Source of the DNA: Dyella sp. A6
GTDB taxonomy: Bacteria; Pseudomonadota; Gammaproteobacteria; Xanthomonadales; Rhodanobacteraceae
NCBI RefSeq assembly: GCF_036320485.1
Contig: NZ_CP132911.1
Span: 930,001-994,000, forward strand
Direction of reading: 5' to 3'
DNA: 64,000 bases
Within the stretch, counting starts at the first letter, position 1, and the number at the start of each line of letters is the position of its first letter. The position numbers and the translations under genes are program-made. The notes beneath the pieces are model-generated. The model was not told the DNA's origin. It was given only the letters and a program-made list of their open reading frames with translations, and made no database searches. Positions 54,176 to 62,295 of this stretch are shown here, one piece after another.

Positions 54176-54741
54176 GGCGTCCAGCTGCTGAGCAGTTCGT
54201 CCAGCACGGGGCGGTCGCGGTCGGGTACGTCGATGCGCGGCGTGCCGATGTGCACGAAGCCGACCGTGCGTTCGTGCCCGCCCAGACCGATGATGCGCGC
54301 GGCTTCGTCGTCGTAGGCGGCCCAGCCGGTGAGCCACTGCGCGCCATAACCCAGTGCATGCGCGCCCAGCAGCAGGTTGTAGGCCACGCTGCCGGCGCAC
54401 ATCACCTGTTCGATTTCCGGCACGCTGCTTTCCGGGTGCAGGCAGGCGACCACCACGATCACCAGCGGCGCGAAGGTATAGCGCAGGCGTTCCTTTTCCT
54501 GTTTCGACGGCGGCAGGTCGGGGTCGCGTGCCAGCGCGCGCGCGGCCAGCCGTTCGCCGAAACGCAGCTTGGCGTCGCCGCGCAGTTCGATCAGCCGGAA
54601 CGGCGCCAGCTTGCCGTGGTCGGGGACGCGGATCGCCGCTTCGAGCAGCGCGCGCAGCGCGGCCGGGTCGGGTGCCGGTTCGTCGAGCTGGCGCGAGGGA
54701 ATCGAGTGGCGCTGCAGCAGCAGGTCGAGGGGTGCGGTCAT
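54172..54741 (-). CDS. Nitroreductase family protein (YdjA-like)
   Basis: 189 aa FMN-binding nitroreductase fold: LLLQRHSIPSRQLDEPAPDP, AAIRVPDHGKLAPFRLIELR (FMN-binding region), and LLLGAHALGYGAQWLTGWAA. Length and pattern match the short YdjA subgroup, which reduces quinones or nitro compounds with NAD(P)H. Start 54741 was picked from three clustered in-frame ATGs (54741, 54750, 54771), as it fits the family length best. Confidence 0.88.
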   Translation of the reverse strand: MTAPLDLLLQRHSIPSRQLDEPAPDPAALRALLEAAIRVPDHGKLAPFRLIELRGDAKLRFGERLAARALARDPDLPPSKQEKERLRYTFAPLVIVVVACLHPESSVPEIEQVMCAGSVAYNLLLGAHALGYGAQWLTGWAAYDDEAARIIGLGGHERTVGFVHIGTPRIDVPDRDRPVLDELLSSWTP

Positions 54742-54809
54742 GGTGTGCATAGATGGCGCGGAAACCGCCATGGTAACGCGGCGGTTCAGGTGGCACCCGC
54801 GCAGCTGGC

Positions 54810-55349
<540 letters not shown>

Positions 55350-55384
55350 CTAGGATGGACGCACATGTCCGCAGGGGATGCACG

Positions 55385-56485
55385 ATGCCGATCACCGTGG
55401 CCGCATTGCGCGAAACCGCCGCCGCCGAGCGGCGTGTGGCGATCACGCCCGAGGTGGCGAAGAAGTGGCGCGGGCAGGGGCTGCGCGTGCTGCTGGAGCG
55501 CGGCGCGGGCGAGTCGGCCGGGTTCCCCGACAGCAGTTATCCCGACGTGGAGTTTGCCGATGCCGACAGCGTGCTGACGACGGCCGACCTGCTGGCTTGC
55601 GTGCTGCCGCCAACGGACACGGCCCTGGCGAAACTGCGCGAGGGGGCGGTGCTGGTCGGCCAGTTGCGACCCTACGGTGCCGCCGAGCGCCTGTCCGCGA
55701 TCGCCGCGCGCCGGCTGACCGCATTCGCGCTGGAGCTGCTGCCGCGGACCACCCGCGCGCAGGCGATGGACGTGCTCAGTTCGCAGGCGGGCGTGGCCGG
55801 GTATCGCGCGATGCTGATTGCCGCCGAGGCCTGTCCCAAGTTCTTCCCGATGCTGACCACGGCAGCAGGCACGATCCGGCCGTCGCGCGTGCTGGTGATC
55901 GGCGCCGGCGTGGCCGGCCTGCAGGCGATCGCCACCGCCCGTCGGTTGGGTGCGCAGACCGAGGGCTACGACGTGCGCCCGGAGACCCGCGAGCAGGTCG
56001 AGTCGCTGGGTGCGAAATTCCTCGACCTGGGCGTCAGCGCAGCGGGCAGCGGCGGTTATGCGCGCGAGCTGAGTGCCGACGAACGGGCAGCCCAGCAGCA
56101 GGCGCTGGCCGATCACCTGAAGGTGTTCGATGTGGTGGTTTCCACGGCGGCGGTACCAGGTCGAGCGGCGCCGAAGATTCTGACCGCCGCCATGGTGGCG
56201 GGCATGAAGCCCGGTGCGCTGATCGTCGACCTGGCCGCCGAAAGCGGTGGCAACTGCGAGCTGACCCGGCCGGGCGAGCGGGTCCGGCAGGATGGCATCA
56301 CCGTGCTCGGTCCGCTCAACCTGCCGGCGGGCGCACCGCTGCATGCCTCCGAGATGTATGCACGCAACGTGCACCATTTTGTCGATCTGCTGTTGCGCGA
56401 TGGCGCGCTGCAGCCGGATTTCGACGACGAGCTGGTATCAAAAAGCTGCGTGGTGCGCGCGGGCGAGCCGGTGTTCCGAGGCTGA
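55385..56485 (+). CDS. pntAA: NAD(P) transhydrogenase subunit alpha, part 1 (PntAA)
   Basis: 366 aa soluble NAD(H)-binding domain I of proton-translocating transhydrogenase, which makes NADPH from NADH using the proton motive force. Signatures are ERRVAITPEVAKKW, the dinucleotide fold VLVIGAGVAGLQAIATARRL and YDVRPETREQVESLGAKFL, and DLAAESGGNCELT. It is the split, two-polypeptide alpha type. Its partners pntAB and pntB lie 1.8 kb downstream beyond three genes on the other strand. Confidence 0.95.
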   Translation: MPITVAALRETAAAERRVAITPEVAKKWRGQGLRVLLERGAGESAGFPDSSYPDVEFADADSVLTTADLLACVLPPTDTALAKLREGAVLVGQLRPYGAAERLSAIAARRLTAFALELLPRTTRAQAMDVLSSQAGVAGYRAMLIAAEACPKFFPMLTTAAGTIRPSRVLVIGAGVAGLQAIATARRLGAQTEGYDVRPETREQVESLGAKFLDLGVSAAGSGGYARELSADERAAQQQALADHLKVFDVVVSTAAVPGRAAPKILTAAMVAGMKPGALIVDLAAESGGNCELTRPGERVRQDGITVLGPLNLPAGAPLHASEMYARNVHHFVDLLLRDGALQPDFDDELVSKSCVVRAGEPVFRG

Positions 56486-56512
56486 CGCCGACCAGCGGCG
56501 AGGTGCGCTTGG

Positions 56513-57088
56513 TCAGCGGTGACCGCTCGGTCCACCGCCGCCACCGCCCAAGCGGCCACCATCCATTCCACCGCCGCCAGCGCCACCGAATGGGCGCATG
56601 TCCGGCGGCGGTAGCGCGCCGTTCGGCCCCATGTGGTGCAGCCATTCGCGGCGGTCGGCCGGCGACTGCGAATGCCATTGCCGCAGCAGTCGTTCCTGCT
56701 GGTCGGGCGGCAGTTGCTGGAAGCGCCTGAACGCGGCACGCAACTCGGCCTGGCGTTCGGGCGGCAGGCGGTGGAAGCGTTCCAGTTCGCGCCGTGTGCG
56801 GGCGCGCTGCACAGGTGTCATGCGCTGCCAGCGTGCGATGCGTTCGCGAATTTCCTCGCGCCGCCGGGGCGGCAGGGTAACCCAGTGCTCGGCCCGCTTC
56901 AGCATGTGGTTCTGCCGGTGCGGTGACAGGTTGTCCCACTTGTCGCGCAGCGGCGACAGCATGTCCTGCTCCGCAGGCGTCAGGCTCTGCCAGGGATGGG
57001 CCGTGGCCTGCTGTGCCTGCACGACGCCCAGCGGCAGGGCGAGCAGCAGGATCAGCAAGAGCAGCAGGGCGGGGCGGGACATGGTCAT
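56513..57088 (-). CDS. DUF3106-type secreted protein
   Basis: 191 aa with an N-terminal signal sequence (ALLLLLILLLALPLGVVQAQ), then repeated Arg/Leu/Pro units of the form W-x-x-L-(T/S)-P and L-P-P-x-x-R (WQSLTPAEQDML, WDNLSPHRQNHM, WQRMTPVQRART), and a Gly-rich tail. This matches DUF3106, usually encoded with an ECF sigma factor and a DUF3619 membrane protein, as here. Its periplasmic, possibly metal- or stress-linked, role is unknown. Confidence 0.82.
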   Translation of the reverse strand: MTMSRPALLLLLILLLALPLGVVQAQQATAHPWQSLTPAEQDMLSPLRDKWDNLSPHRQNHMLKRAEHWVTLPPRRREEIRERIARWQRMTPVQRARTRRELERFHRLPPERQAELRAAFRRFQQLPPDQQERLLRQWHSQSPADRREWLHHMGPNGALPPPDMRPFGGAGGGGMDGGRLGGGGGGPSGHR

Positions 57089-57091
57089 CGG

Positions 57092-57484
57092 TCAGTGCGT
57101 GTCTGCGGGCGGGGCGTTGGTGGACGCCAGCCAGCTGTAGAAGTCGAGGTTCTGGTACAGGTTGGGATCGATATTGCTGTCGGGGTCGGGCGGTAGCTCG
57201 TTGTCGGTTGCAGAAACGGCGTGGTGGACGCCGGCGGCAGTGTTGCCCGACGTGCCATGCTGCAGCGGCTGCCAGACGATCAGTGCCGCCAGCGCCGCTA
57301 CGGCCAGCGCACCCACCGGAAGCAGGGCGCGGATGCCGAGCGGTGCGGGGTCGAGCGCGGCTTGCAGTGCCCGGCGGCGGGCAGCGCGCAGGCGCCCGGC
57401 GGTGGTCGGGTCGAGGTTGCGGCCCGCTTCCTGATAGAGCGTGCGCGCACGCTGTTCGATCGATGTGTCTGACGCGCGTTTCAT
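57092..57484 (-). CDS. Single-span membrane protein, putative anti-sigma / DUF3619-like
   Basis: 130 aa with a basic N-terminal cytoplasmic part (about residues 1-48), one membrane helix (about 50-70, LLPVGALAVAALAALIVWQP) and an acidic periplasmic tail. ATG 57484 overlaps the ECF sigma gene stop, and the DUF3106 gene follows 3 bp after it. Position and topology suggest it restrains the sigma factor, though no known anti-sigma motif is visible. Confidence 0.7.
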   Translation of the reverse strand: MKRASDTSIEQRARTLYQEAGRNLDPTTAGRLRAARRRALQAALDPAPLGIRALLPVGALAVAALAALIVWQPLQHGTSGNTAAGVHHAVSATDNELPPDPDSNIDPNLYQNLDFYSWLASTNAPPADTH

Positions 57485-58071
57485 CGCCAGTCCTCCAGTT
57501 GGTCGCGCAGGTTGTGCATGGCACGCGACAGATGGGTTTTCACGCTGCCTTCCGAACAGCACATGGCGCGGGCCGTTTCCGCCACGTCCAGCCCTTCCAG
57601 CACGCGCAGCATGAAGGCTTCGCGCTGGCGCTGCGGCAGCTTCTTCACGGCGGCGGCCATGTCGGCATAGGACTGTGCGTCGTGCAGCCGGTCGAGCGGG
57701 CCGGGGCCGGTATCGGCTGGTTCCCAGACCGGCAATTCGTCGCCGTTGCTGTCGTGTCCGCCCCCCAGCCAGCCGACCACGATCGAGCGCACCTTGCGGC
57801 GACGCTGCAGGTCCACCACGCGGCGGCGCAGGATACCCCAGAACAATGGCGACCATTCGGCGGCCGGCTTGTCGCGGTAATGGCGCACCAGCCGGAGCAT
57901 GGAGTCCTGCACGGCGTCCAGGGCGTCCTCGCGGTGCCCAAGATGCATTTCGGCGACACGGAAGGCGCGGCGTTCCACTCCGGCCAGGAACATGTCCAGC
58001 GAGGCGGGCAACACCCGTTCGTCGCGGGTCAGCAACTCGGCCTCGCCCAGCGGGGCGGCAAGGCTGTTCAT
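57481..58071 (-). CDS. ECF-type RNA polymerase sigma factor
   Basis: 196 aa sigma-70 family, extracytoplasmic function group. Region 2 has AEMHLGHREDALDAVQDSML and SPLFWGILRRRVVDLQRRR; region 4 has KLPQRQREAFMLRVLEGLDV and CCSEGSVKTHLSRAMHNLR. The start at 58071 is set by GGAGG 8 nt upstream. It heads a coupled operon with the membrane protein and DUF3106 gene and is divergent from pntAB. Confidence 0.93.
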   Translation of the reverse strand: MNSLAAPLGEAELLTRDERVLPASLDMFLAGVERRAFRVAEMHLGHREDALDAVQDSMLRLVRHYRDKPAAEWSPLFWGILRRRVVDLQRRRKVRSIVVGWLGGGHDSNGDELPVWEPADTGPGPLDRLHDAQSYADMAAAVKKLPQRQREAFMLRVLEGLDVAETARAMCCSEGSVKTHLSRAMHNLRDQLEDWR

Positions 58072-58290
58072 GTCGCGGTCCTCCGTCTCGGACAAGTGCG
58101 CATCGCGTGGGTCCATCGGCCTGTTTTCCACGGTCAACGCGACAGGGCCGCAGCGGTTGACCGTGCCACGCGCAAGCCGATGCCGGTAGCGGTATTGTCT
58201 GTATCGGACCGGCGCCGGGCGTCCCGGCTGATCAGGACACGCCAAGTACCGTATGATGCAGTGGAAACGGCGAAGTCGCGGGGGAAGCAC

Positions 58291-58590
58291 ATGCTCGACG
58301 GGTTCCTGGCGCTGTATATCTTCATGCTGGCTGCGTTCACCGGCTACGAGATCATCTCGCGTGTGCCGGTCATTTTGCACACACCGCTGATGTCCGGCTC
58401 GAACTTCGTGCATGGCATCGTGCTGGTCGGCGCCATGATAGCCCTTGGGCACGCGCGTACGCCGTTCGAGATGGGGCTGGGTTTCGTGGCGGTGCTGCTG
58501 GGGGCCGGCAACGCGGCCGGCGGCTATGTGGTGACCGAACGCATGCTCGAGATGTTCAAGTCCAGCCGCAAGCCGGGGGACAAGGCATGA
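58291..58590 (+). CDS. pntAB: NAD(P) transhydrogenase subunit alpha, part 2 (PntAB)
   Basis: 99 aa membrane domain with three helices (LDGFLALYIFMLAAFTGYEI, then NFVHGIVLVGAMIALGHA and MGLGFVAVLLGAGNAAGGYV). It completes the alpha subunit begun by pntAA. GGGGGAAG lies before ATG 58291. A TATGAT at 58252 could be its -10 box. It overlaps pntB by 4 bp. Confidence 0.92.
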   Translation: MLDGFLALYIFMLAAFTGYEIISRVPVILHTPLMSGSNFVHGIVLVGAMIALGHARTPFEMGLGFVAVLLGAGNAAGGYVVTERMLEMFKSSRKPGDKA

Positions 58591-59999
58591 GCTGGCTGCC
58601 GACGTTGATCCGGGCCTGCTATTTCCTCGCCGCACTGCTGTTCATCCTCGGTCTGAAGCGCATGAGTTCGCCGCGCACCGCGCGTGGCGGCATCGTGTGG
58701 GCCGGCGTGGGCATGCTGGTCGCGGTGCTGGCCACGTTCGCGCTGCCCGGCATGCAGCATCGCGGTTTGATCCTTGCCGCCGTGCTGATCGGCGTGGCCG
58801 CGGCCTGGTGGAGCGGGCGCCGCGTGGCGATGACCGCGATGCCGCAGATGGTGGCGCTTTACAACGGCATGGGCGGCGGCGCGGCAGCGGCGATCGGAGG
58901 GGTCGAGCTGGTCGCCCACGCGCGTCCTGCGCTGGCGACGCTGGCGGCCGTGTCCCCGTTGTCGCCGGTGGAGGTGGTGCTGGGCGTGCTGGGTGCCTTG
59001 ATCGGTTCGGTGAGCTTCTCCGGTTCGCTGATCGCGTTCGCCAAGCTGCAGGGCTGGATGGACCGGCGTTTCGTGTTCCCGGGGCAGCGTGCGGTCAACC
59101 TGCTGATCCTGCTGCTGGCACTGCTGCATGGCGCGCTGCTGGTCGGTGGCGACCTGACCTTGCCGGTGATCGCGGGCTTCTTCGTGTTCTCCCTGCTGTT
59201 CGGGCTGATGATGACGCTGCCGATCGGCGGCGCCGACATGCCGGTGGTGATCTCGCTGTACAACGCGTTCACCGGCCTGGCCGTGGCGTTCGAGGGTTTC
59301 GTGCTGGGCAACGAGGCGATGATCATCGCCGGCATGGTGGTGGGGGCGGCGGGCACCCTGCTCACCCAGTTGATGGCCCGGGCGATGAACCGTTCGCTGG
59401 GCAACGTGCTGTTCGGCAGCTTTGGTGCGGCGGCCAGTGGTGCGGGGCAGGCCATCGAGGGAGCGCAGAAGCCGGTCGAGGCTGGCGACGCCGCGGTGAT
59501 GATGGCCTATGCCGAACGCGTGGTGATCGTGCCCGGCTACGGCATGGCGGTGGCCCAGGCGCAGCACAAGGTATGGGAATTCGCCAGGCTGCTGATCGAG
59601 CGCGGGGTGAAGGTGAAGTTCGCGATCCACCCGGTGGCAGGGCGCATGCCCGGCCACATGAACGTGCTGCTGGCGGAGGCCGGCGTTCCGTACGACCTGA
59701 TCGCCGACATGGACGACATCAACCCCGAATTTCCCACCACCGACGTGGCCCTGGTGATCGGTGCCAACGACGTGGTGAATCCGATGGCCAAGACCGATCC
59801 GGCGTCGCCGATCTACGGCATGCCGATCCTGGACGTGGCCGGTGCGAAGAACGTCATCGTGGTCAAGCGTGGCAAGGGGACCGGCTTCGCCGGCATCGAG
59901 AACGCGCTGTTCTACGCCGACAACACCCGCATGCTGTACGGCGACGGCCAGGCTGCCGCCAGCGAGCTGGTGACCCAGCTCAAGGCTGTGGACGGCTGA
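58587..59999 (+). CDS. pntB: NAD(P) transhydrogenase subunit beta (PntB)
   Basis: 470 aa. The N-terminal half has about eight or nine membrane helices (proton channel). The C-terminal NADP(H)-binding domain III has VVIVPGYGMAVAQAQHKVWE, IHPVAGRMPGHMNVLLAEA, DMDDINPEFPTTDVALVIGA and YADNTRMLYGDG. It starts inside the pntAB stop (ATGA). Its end overlaps the convergent gene at 59980 by 20 bp. Confidence 0.96.
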   Translation: MSWLPTLIRACYFLAALLFILGLKRMSSPRTARGGIVWAGVGMLVAVLATFALPGMQHRGLILAAVLIGVAAAWWSGRRVAMTAMPQMVALYNGMGGGAAAAIGGVELVAHARPALATLAAVSPLSPVEVVLGVLGALIGSVSFSGSLIAFAKLQGWMDRRFVFPGQRAVNLLILLLALLHGALLVGGDLTLPVIAGFFVFSLLFGLMMTLPIGGADMPVVISLYNAFTGLAVAFEGFVLGNEAMIIAGMVVGAAGTLLTQLMARAMNRSLGNVLFGSFGAAASGAGQAIEGAQKPVEAGDAAVMMAYAERVVIVPGYGMAVAQAQHKVWEFARLLIERGVKVKFAIHPVAGRMPGHMNVLLAEAGVPYDLIADMDDINPEFPTTDVALVIGANDVVNPMAKTDPASPIYGMPILDVAGAKNVIVVKRGKGTGFAGIENALFYADNTRMLYGDGQAAASELVTQLKAVDG

Positions 60000-60450
60000 G
60001 CGCGTCCGCGCCGCCGGACTTGCGCGGACGCGGCTGGCGCATCGCGGCAAGTGCGGCCAGCACGGCGCCGACCAGGAACCAGGCGGTGGCCGTGGTCGAG
60101 GTGCCGAGCCTGGCCAGCATCAGCAGCATGCCCGGTCCGGCGGTGCGCAACGCATCCATCAGGCCGATACCCAGGCCGCCGGCAATCCGCGCGGCGGCGA
60201 TCAGCAGGCTGAGATAGAGCGCGGCCAGCAGGGTCGCCGCGGCGGCCAGGGCGGCGGCGGTCATGCGTTGGCCGGGGCAGACCCAGTGCCGTATCGCCAC
60301 GGCCAGCAGCCAACCGGCCGGCAGTGCCAGCCATGGCATCGTCCGGCCCTGCCAGACGGCGAACAGCATCCAGACCGCACCGGCGGCCAGTCCGAGCATG
60401 GCCGCACAGAAGACGCTGAAGATCGTGCCGATCAGGTTGCGCAGGCTCAT
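59980..60450 (-). CDS. Small integral membrane protein, unknown function
   Basis: 156 aa with four to five predicted membrane helices (FSVFCAAMLGLAAGAVWMLF, MPWLALPAGWLLAVAIRHW, LAAAATLLAALYLSLLIAAA, ATAWFLVGAVLAALAAM) and a basic C-terminal tail. No family was recognised. It overlaps the 3' end of pntB tail to tail. Confidence 0.65.
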   Translation of the reverse strand: MSLRNLIGTIFSVFCAAMLGLAAGAVWMLFAVWQGRTMPWLALPAGWLLAVAIRHWVCPGQRMTAAALAAAATLLAALYLSLLIAAARIAGGLGIGLMDALRTAGPGMLLMLARLGTSTTATAWFLVGAVLAALAAMRQPRPRKSGGADALSRPQP

Positions 60451-60655
60451 GGCCGGGCGAGGTGTTGGGCGGGCGTGGCGGGCATGCGGGTTCCCTCGGG
60501 CAAAGCGGTCATATTAGCCGGATCGGCGCAGCCGACCCTTGAGGCTGCCGCTTCCGACCCGATCTTGAGGCAGACGGGCCGCGACGGCGCCCGGCATAAT
60601 AGACAGCCGGGCCGCCGCAACGCGAGGCCCGTTTCCCGACGATCGGCAGGATGGC

Positions 60656-61213
60656 ATGAGCGGTTTCAGTCTGAGCAGCGAACCTTTCACCCTTGAGCGT
60701 GATTGCACGGCGGTCATGGTGCCGCAGGGCGAAAGCGTGACCCTGCCGGCGGGCCAGGTCGGCTATATCACCCAGGCACTGGGCGGCAGCTTCACCGTGT
60801 ACGTGGAAGGCAACCTGTTCCGCATTGCCGGCAATGACGCCGATGCGCTGGGCAAGGAGCCGCCCGCACCGCTGGAACTGCCGGCCGATGCCAGTGACGC
60901 CGACGTCGAACGGCTGGTGTGGGACCAGCTGCGTACCGTGTTCGACCCGGAGATTCCGATCAACGTGGTGGAGCTGGGCCTGGTCTACGACGTCAGCCTG
61001 GAACACGACGACGCGAACGGCCGCAAGGTCTACGTCAAGCTCACCCTGACCGCACCGGGTTGCGGCATGGGCGACATCCTGGTCGACGATGTGCGCACCA
61101 AGATCGAGCTGATTCCCACGGTGTCGGAGGCCGACATCGACCTGGTGTTCGACCCGCCGTGGAACCATTCGATGATGTCGGACGCGGCCAAGCTGGAAAC
61201 CGGCATGCTGTGA
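60656..61213 (+). CDS. sufT: Fe-S cluster assembly protein SufT (MIP18/DUF59 family)
   Basis: 185 aa. The C-terminal MIP18 domain has FDPEIPINVVELGLVYDV, LTLTAPGCGMGDILVDDVRT and VFDPPWNHSMMS, including the conserved Cys. The N-terminal about 85 residues with VMVPQGESVTLPAGQVGYIT are the SufT-specific extension. It assists iron-sulphur cluster maturation. No suf genes adjoin it here. An AGGA precedes the ATG. Confidence 0.9.
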   Translation: MSGFSLSSEPFTLERDCTAVMVPQGESVTLPAGQVGYITQALGGSFTVYVEGNLFRIAGNDADALGKEPPAPLELPADASDADVERLVWDQLRTVFDPEIPINVVELGLVYDVSLEHDDANGRKVYVKLTLTAPGCGMGDILVDDVRTKIELIPTVSEADIDLVFDPPWNHSMMSDAAKLETGML

Positions 61214-61221
61214 CGCCTTTT

Positions 61222-61244
61222 CCTCTCTCCCCTCCGGAGAGAGG
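61222..61244. repeat. REP-like hairpin / terminator after sufT
   Basis: CCTCTCTCC, loop CCTCC, GGAGAGAGG, preceded by CCTTTT and followed by GCTGGGATAAGGGG. The shape and the CTCTCCC...GAGAGGGCTGGG wording resemble extragenic palindromes scattered in Xanthomonadales genomes. It may also end sufT transcription. Confidence 0.6.
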
Positions 61245-61329
61245 GCTGGGATAAGGGGCCAGTCTTGCGGGTAGTGAAGCTGGAGTGCGTTCCAGAAATT
61301 GCACTCTGCATTTCTGCTTGCGTTTTTAG

Positions 61330-61692
61330 TCAGACGACAAGGAAGAAGTGATTGGAGCCATAGACATTGATTGCCTCGGGGCACACGTAATGCTCTGGTC
61401 GCAATGAGAGAGCGATGGTGGACGAATCCTCGAAGGTGAGTACAAGTGATTCGGCAGGATGAAGTTCAACAGAGATGACCGTTTTCGCAATTTGCTCGCA
61501 GAGCAAATTGCGAAACTGCACTTCGCCTGAGATTGCGGTTCCACTTTCAGATCGAACAGAGATTGGCGTAAGCGCATTGATGGTTGGCGGCGGATCAAAT
61601 TGAAGCTGGACATAGTCCATGGCGAACGTGACGCCTGATAGGCGCCGGCCTTCAACTTGCGCACGGATGGCTTCTTCGATGTCCAGAGACAT
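61330..61692 (-). CDS. Hypothetical protein with internal inverted repeat
   Basis: 120 aa, soluble, no signal peptide or recognised domain. It begins MSLDIEEAIRAQVEGRRLSG and ends NVYGSNHFFLVV. Base composition looks more AT-rich than in the neighbours, suggesting transfer. A perfect 15-bp inverted repeat lies inside (61483-61515). It follows the asparaginase-like gene by 18 bp on the same strand. A second overlapping minus-strand frame (61326-61730) is also open but reads as low-complexity Ser/Arg and is less plausible. Confidence 0.6.
   Translation of the reverse strand: MSLDIEEAIRAQVEGRRLSGVTFAMDYVQLQFDPPPTINALTPISVRSESGTAISGEVQFRNLLCEQIAKTVISVELHPAESLVLTFEDSSTIALSLRPEHYVCPEAINVYGSNHFFLVV
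61483..61515. repeat. Perfect 15-bp inverted repeat inside a coding region
   Basis: TTTCGCAATTTGCTC, spacer GCA, then the exact complement GAGCAAATTGCGAAA. It could form a strong hairpin or cruciform within the hypothetical gene at 61330-61692. Confidence 0.85.
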
Positions 61693-61710
61693 GACTGTTG
61701 CCTGCTGTTT

Positions 61711-62202
61711 TCAGCCCCGTACTTCCTCAAACCGGTTTTCCGCCCGGTTCTTGCGCACCTTCGCCGGATCCCACACGCGGCCGTTCATGGCGATGTAGAC
61801 GCCCTCGGGCAGGGTCTGCACCGCGGCCACCGCGCAGCCAATGTTGAACACCGCGTCCGAGCCCTGGAAACGCGCCGGATTCAGCGCGCCGGTCAGCACG
61901 ATCACCTTGCCGGGAATGCCGGCCAGCACCTTGGCGGTTTCCACCATGGTGTCGGTACCGTGGGTCACCAGCACGTGGCTATGCGGCTGCGCCTCGATGG
62001 TGGAGCGGATCAGCGCGCGGTCCTCGTCGGTGACATGCAGGCTGTCCTTGCGCAGGATCGGGATCACGTCGAACTGGAATGCCACGCCGAGCTGGCCGAG
62101 GATTTCGCCGATCTGCGGCGCGCCGATCTTGTAGTCCGACTTGTCGTCGAAGTAGATCTTGTCGATGGTGCCGCCGGTGGTGACGATGGACAGGTGCTGC
62201 AT
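61711..62202 (-). CDS. Asparaginase-like protein, N-terminal domain only
   Basis: 163 aa with both catalytic motifs of type I/II L-asparaginase: IVTTGGTIDKIYFDD (nucleophile Thr) and HVLVTHGTDTMVETAKVL. Full asparaginases are about 330 aa; the C-terminal domain is absent and the frame ends cleanly. Short one-domain proteins of this kind exist in proteobacteria. Whether it hydrolyses asparagine is unknown. Confidence 0.82.
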   Translation of the reverse strand: MQHLSIVTTGGTIDKIYFDDKSDYKIGAPQIGEILGQLGVAFQFDVIPILRKDSLHVTDEDRALIRSTIEAQPHSHVLVTHGTDTMVETAKVLAGIPGKVIVLTGALNPARFQGSDAVFNIGCAVAAVQTLPEGVYIAMNGRVWDPAKVRKNRAENRFEEVRG

Positions 62203-62295
62203 GGCTGGGGATCGCGTTGAAGGGGAAAGCGTGCATTCTAGCCCGCCATGCCGGCAGACCCCAGCGATGGCTGGCCGGGGCGCTGCATGACCGGC

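Noticed and set aside
60595..60600. CATAAT as -10 box for sufT
   Set aside because: No -35 sequence occurs at acceptable spacing; the only TTGAGG is 24 nt away.
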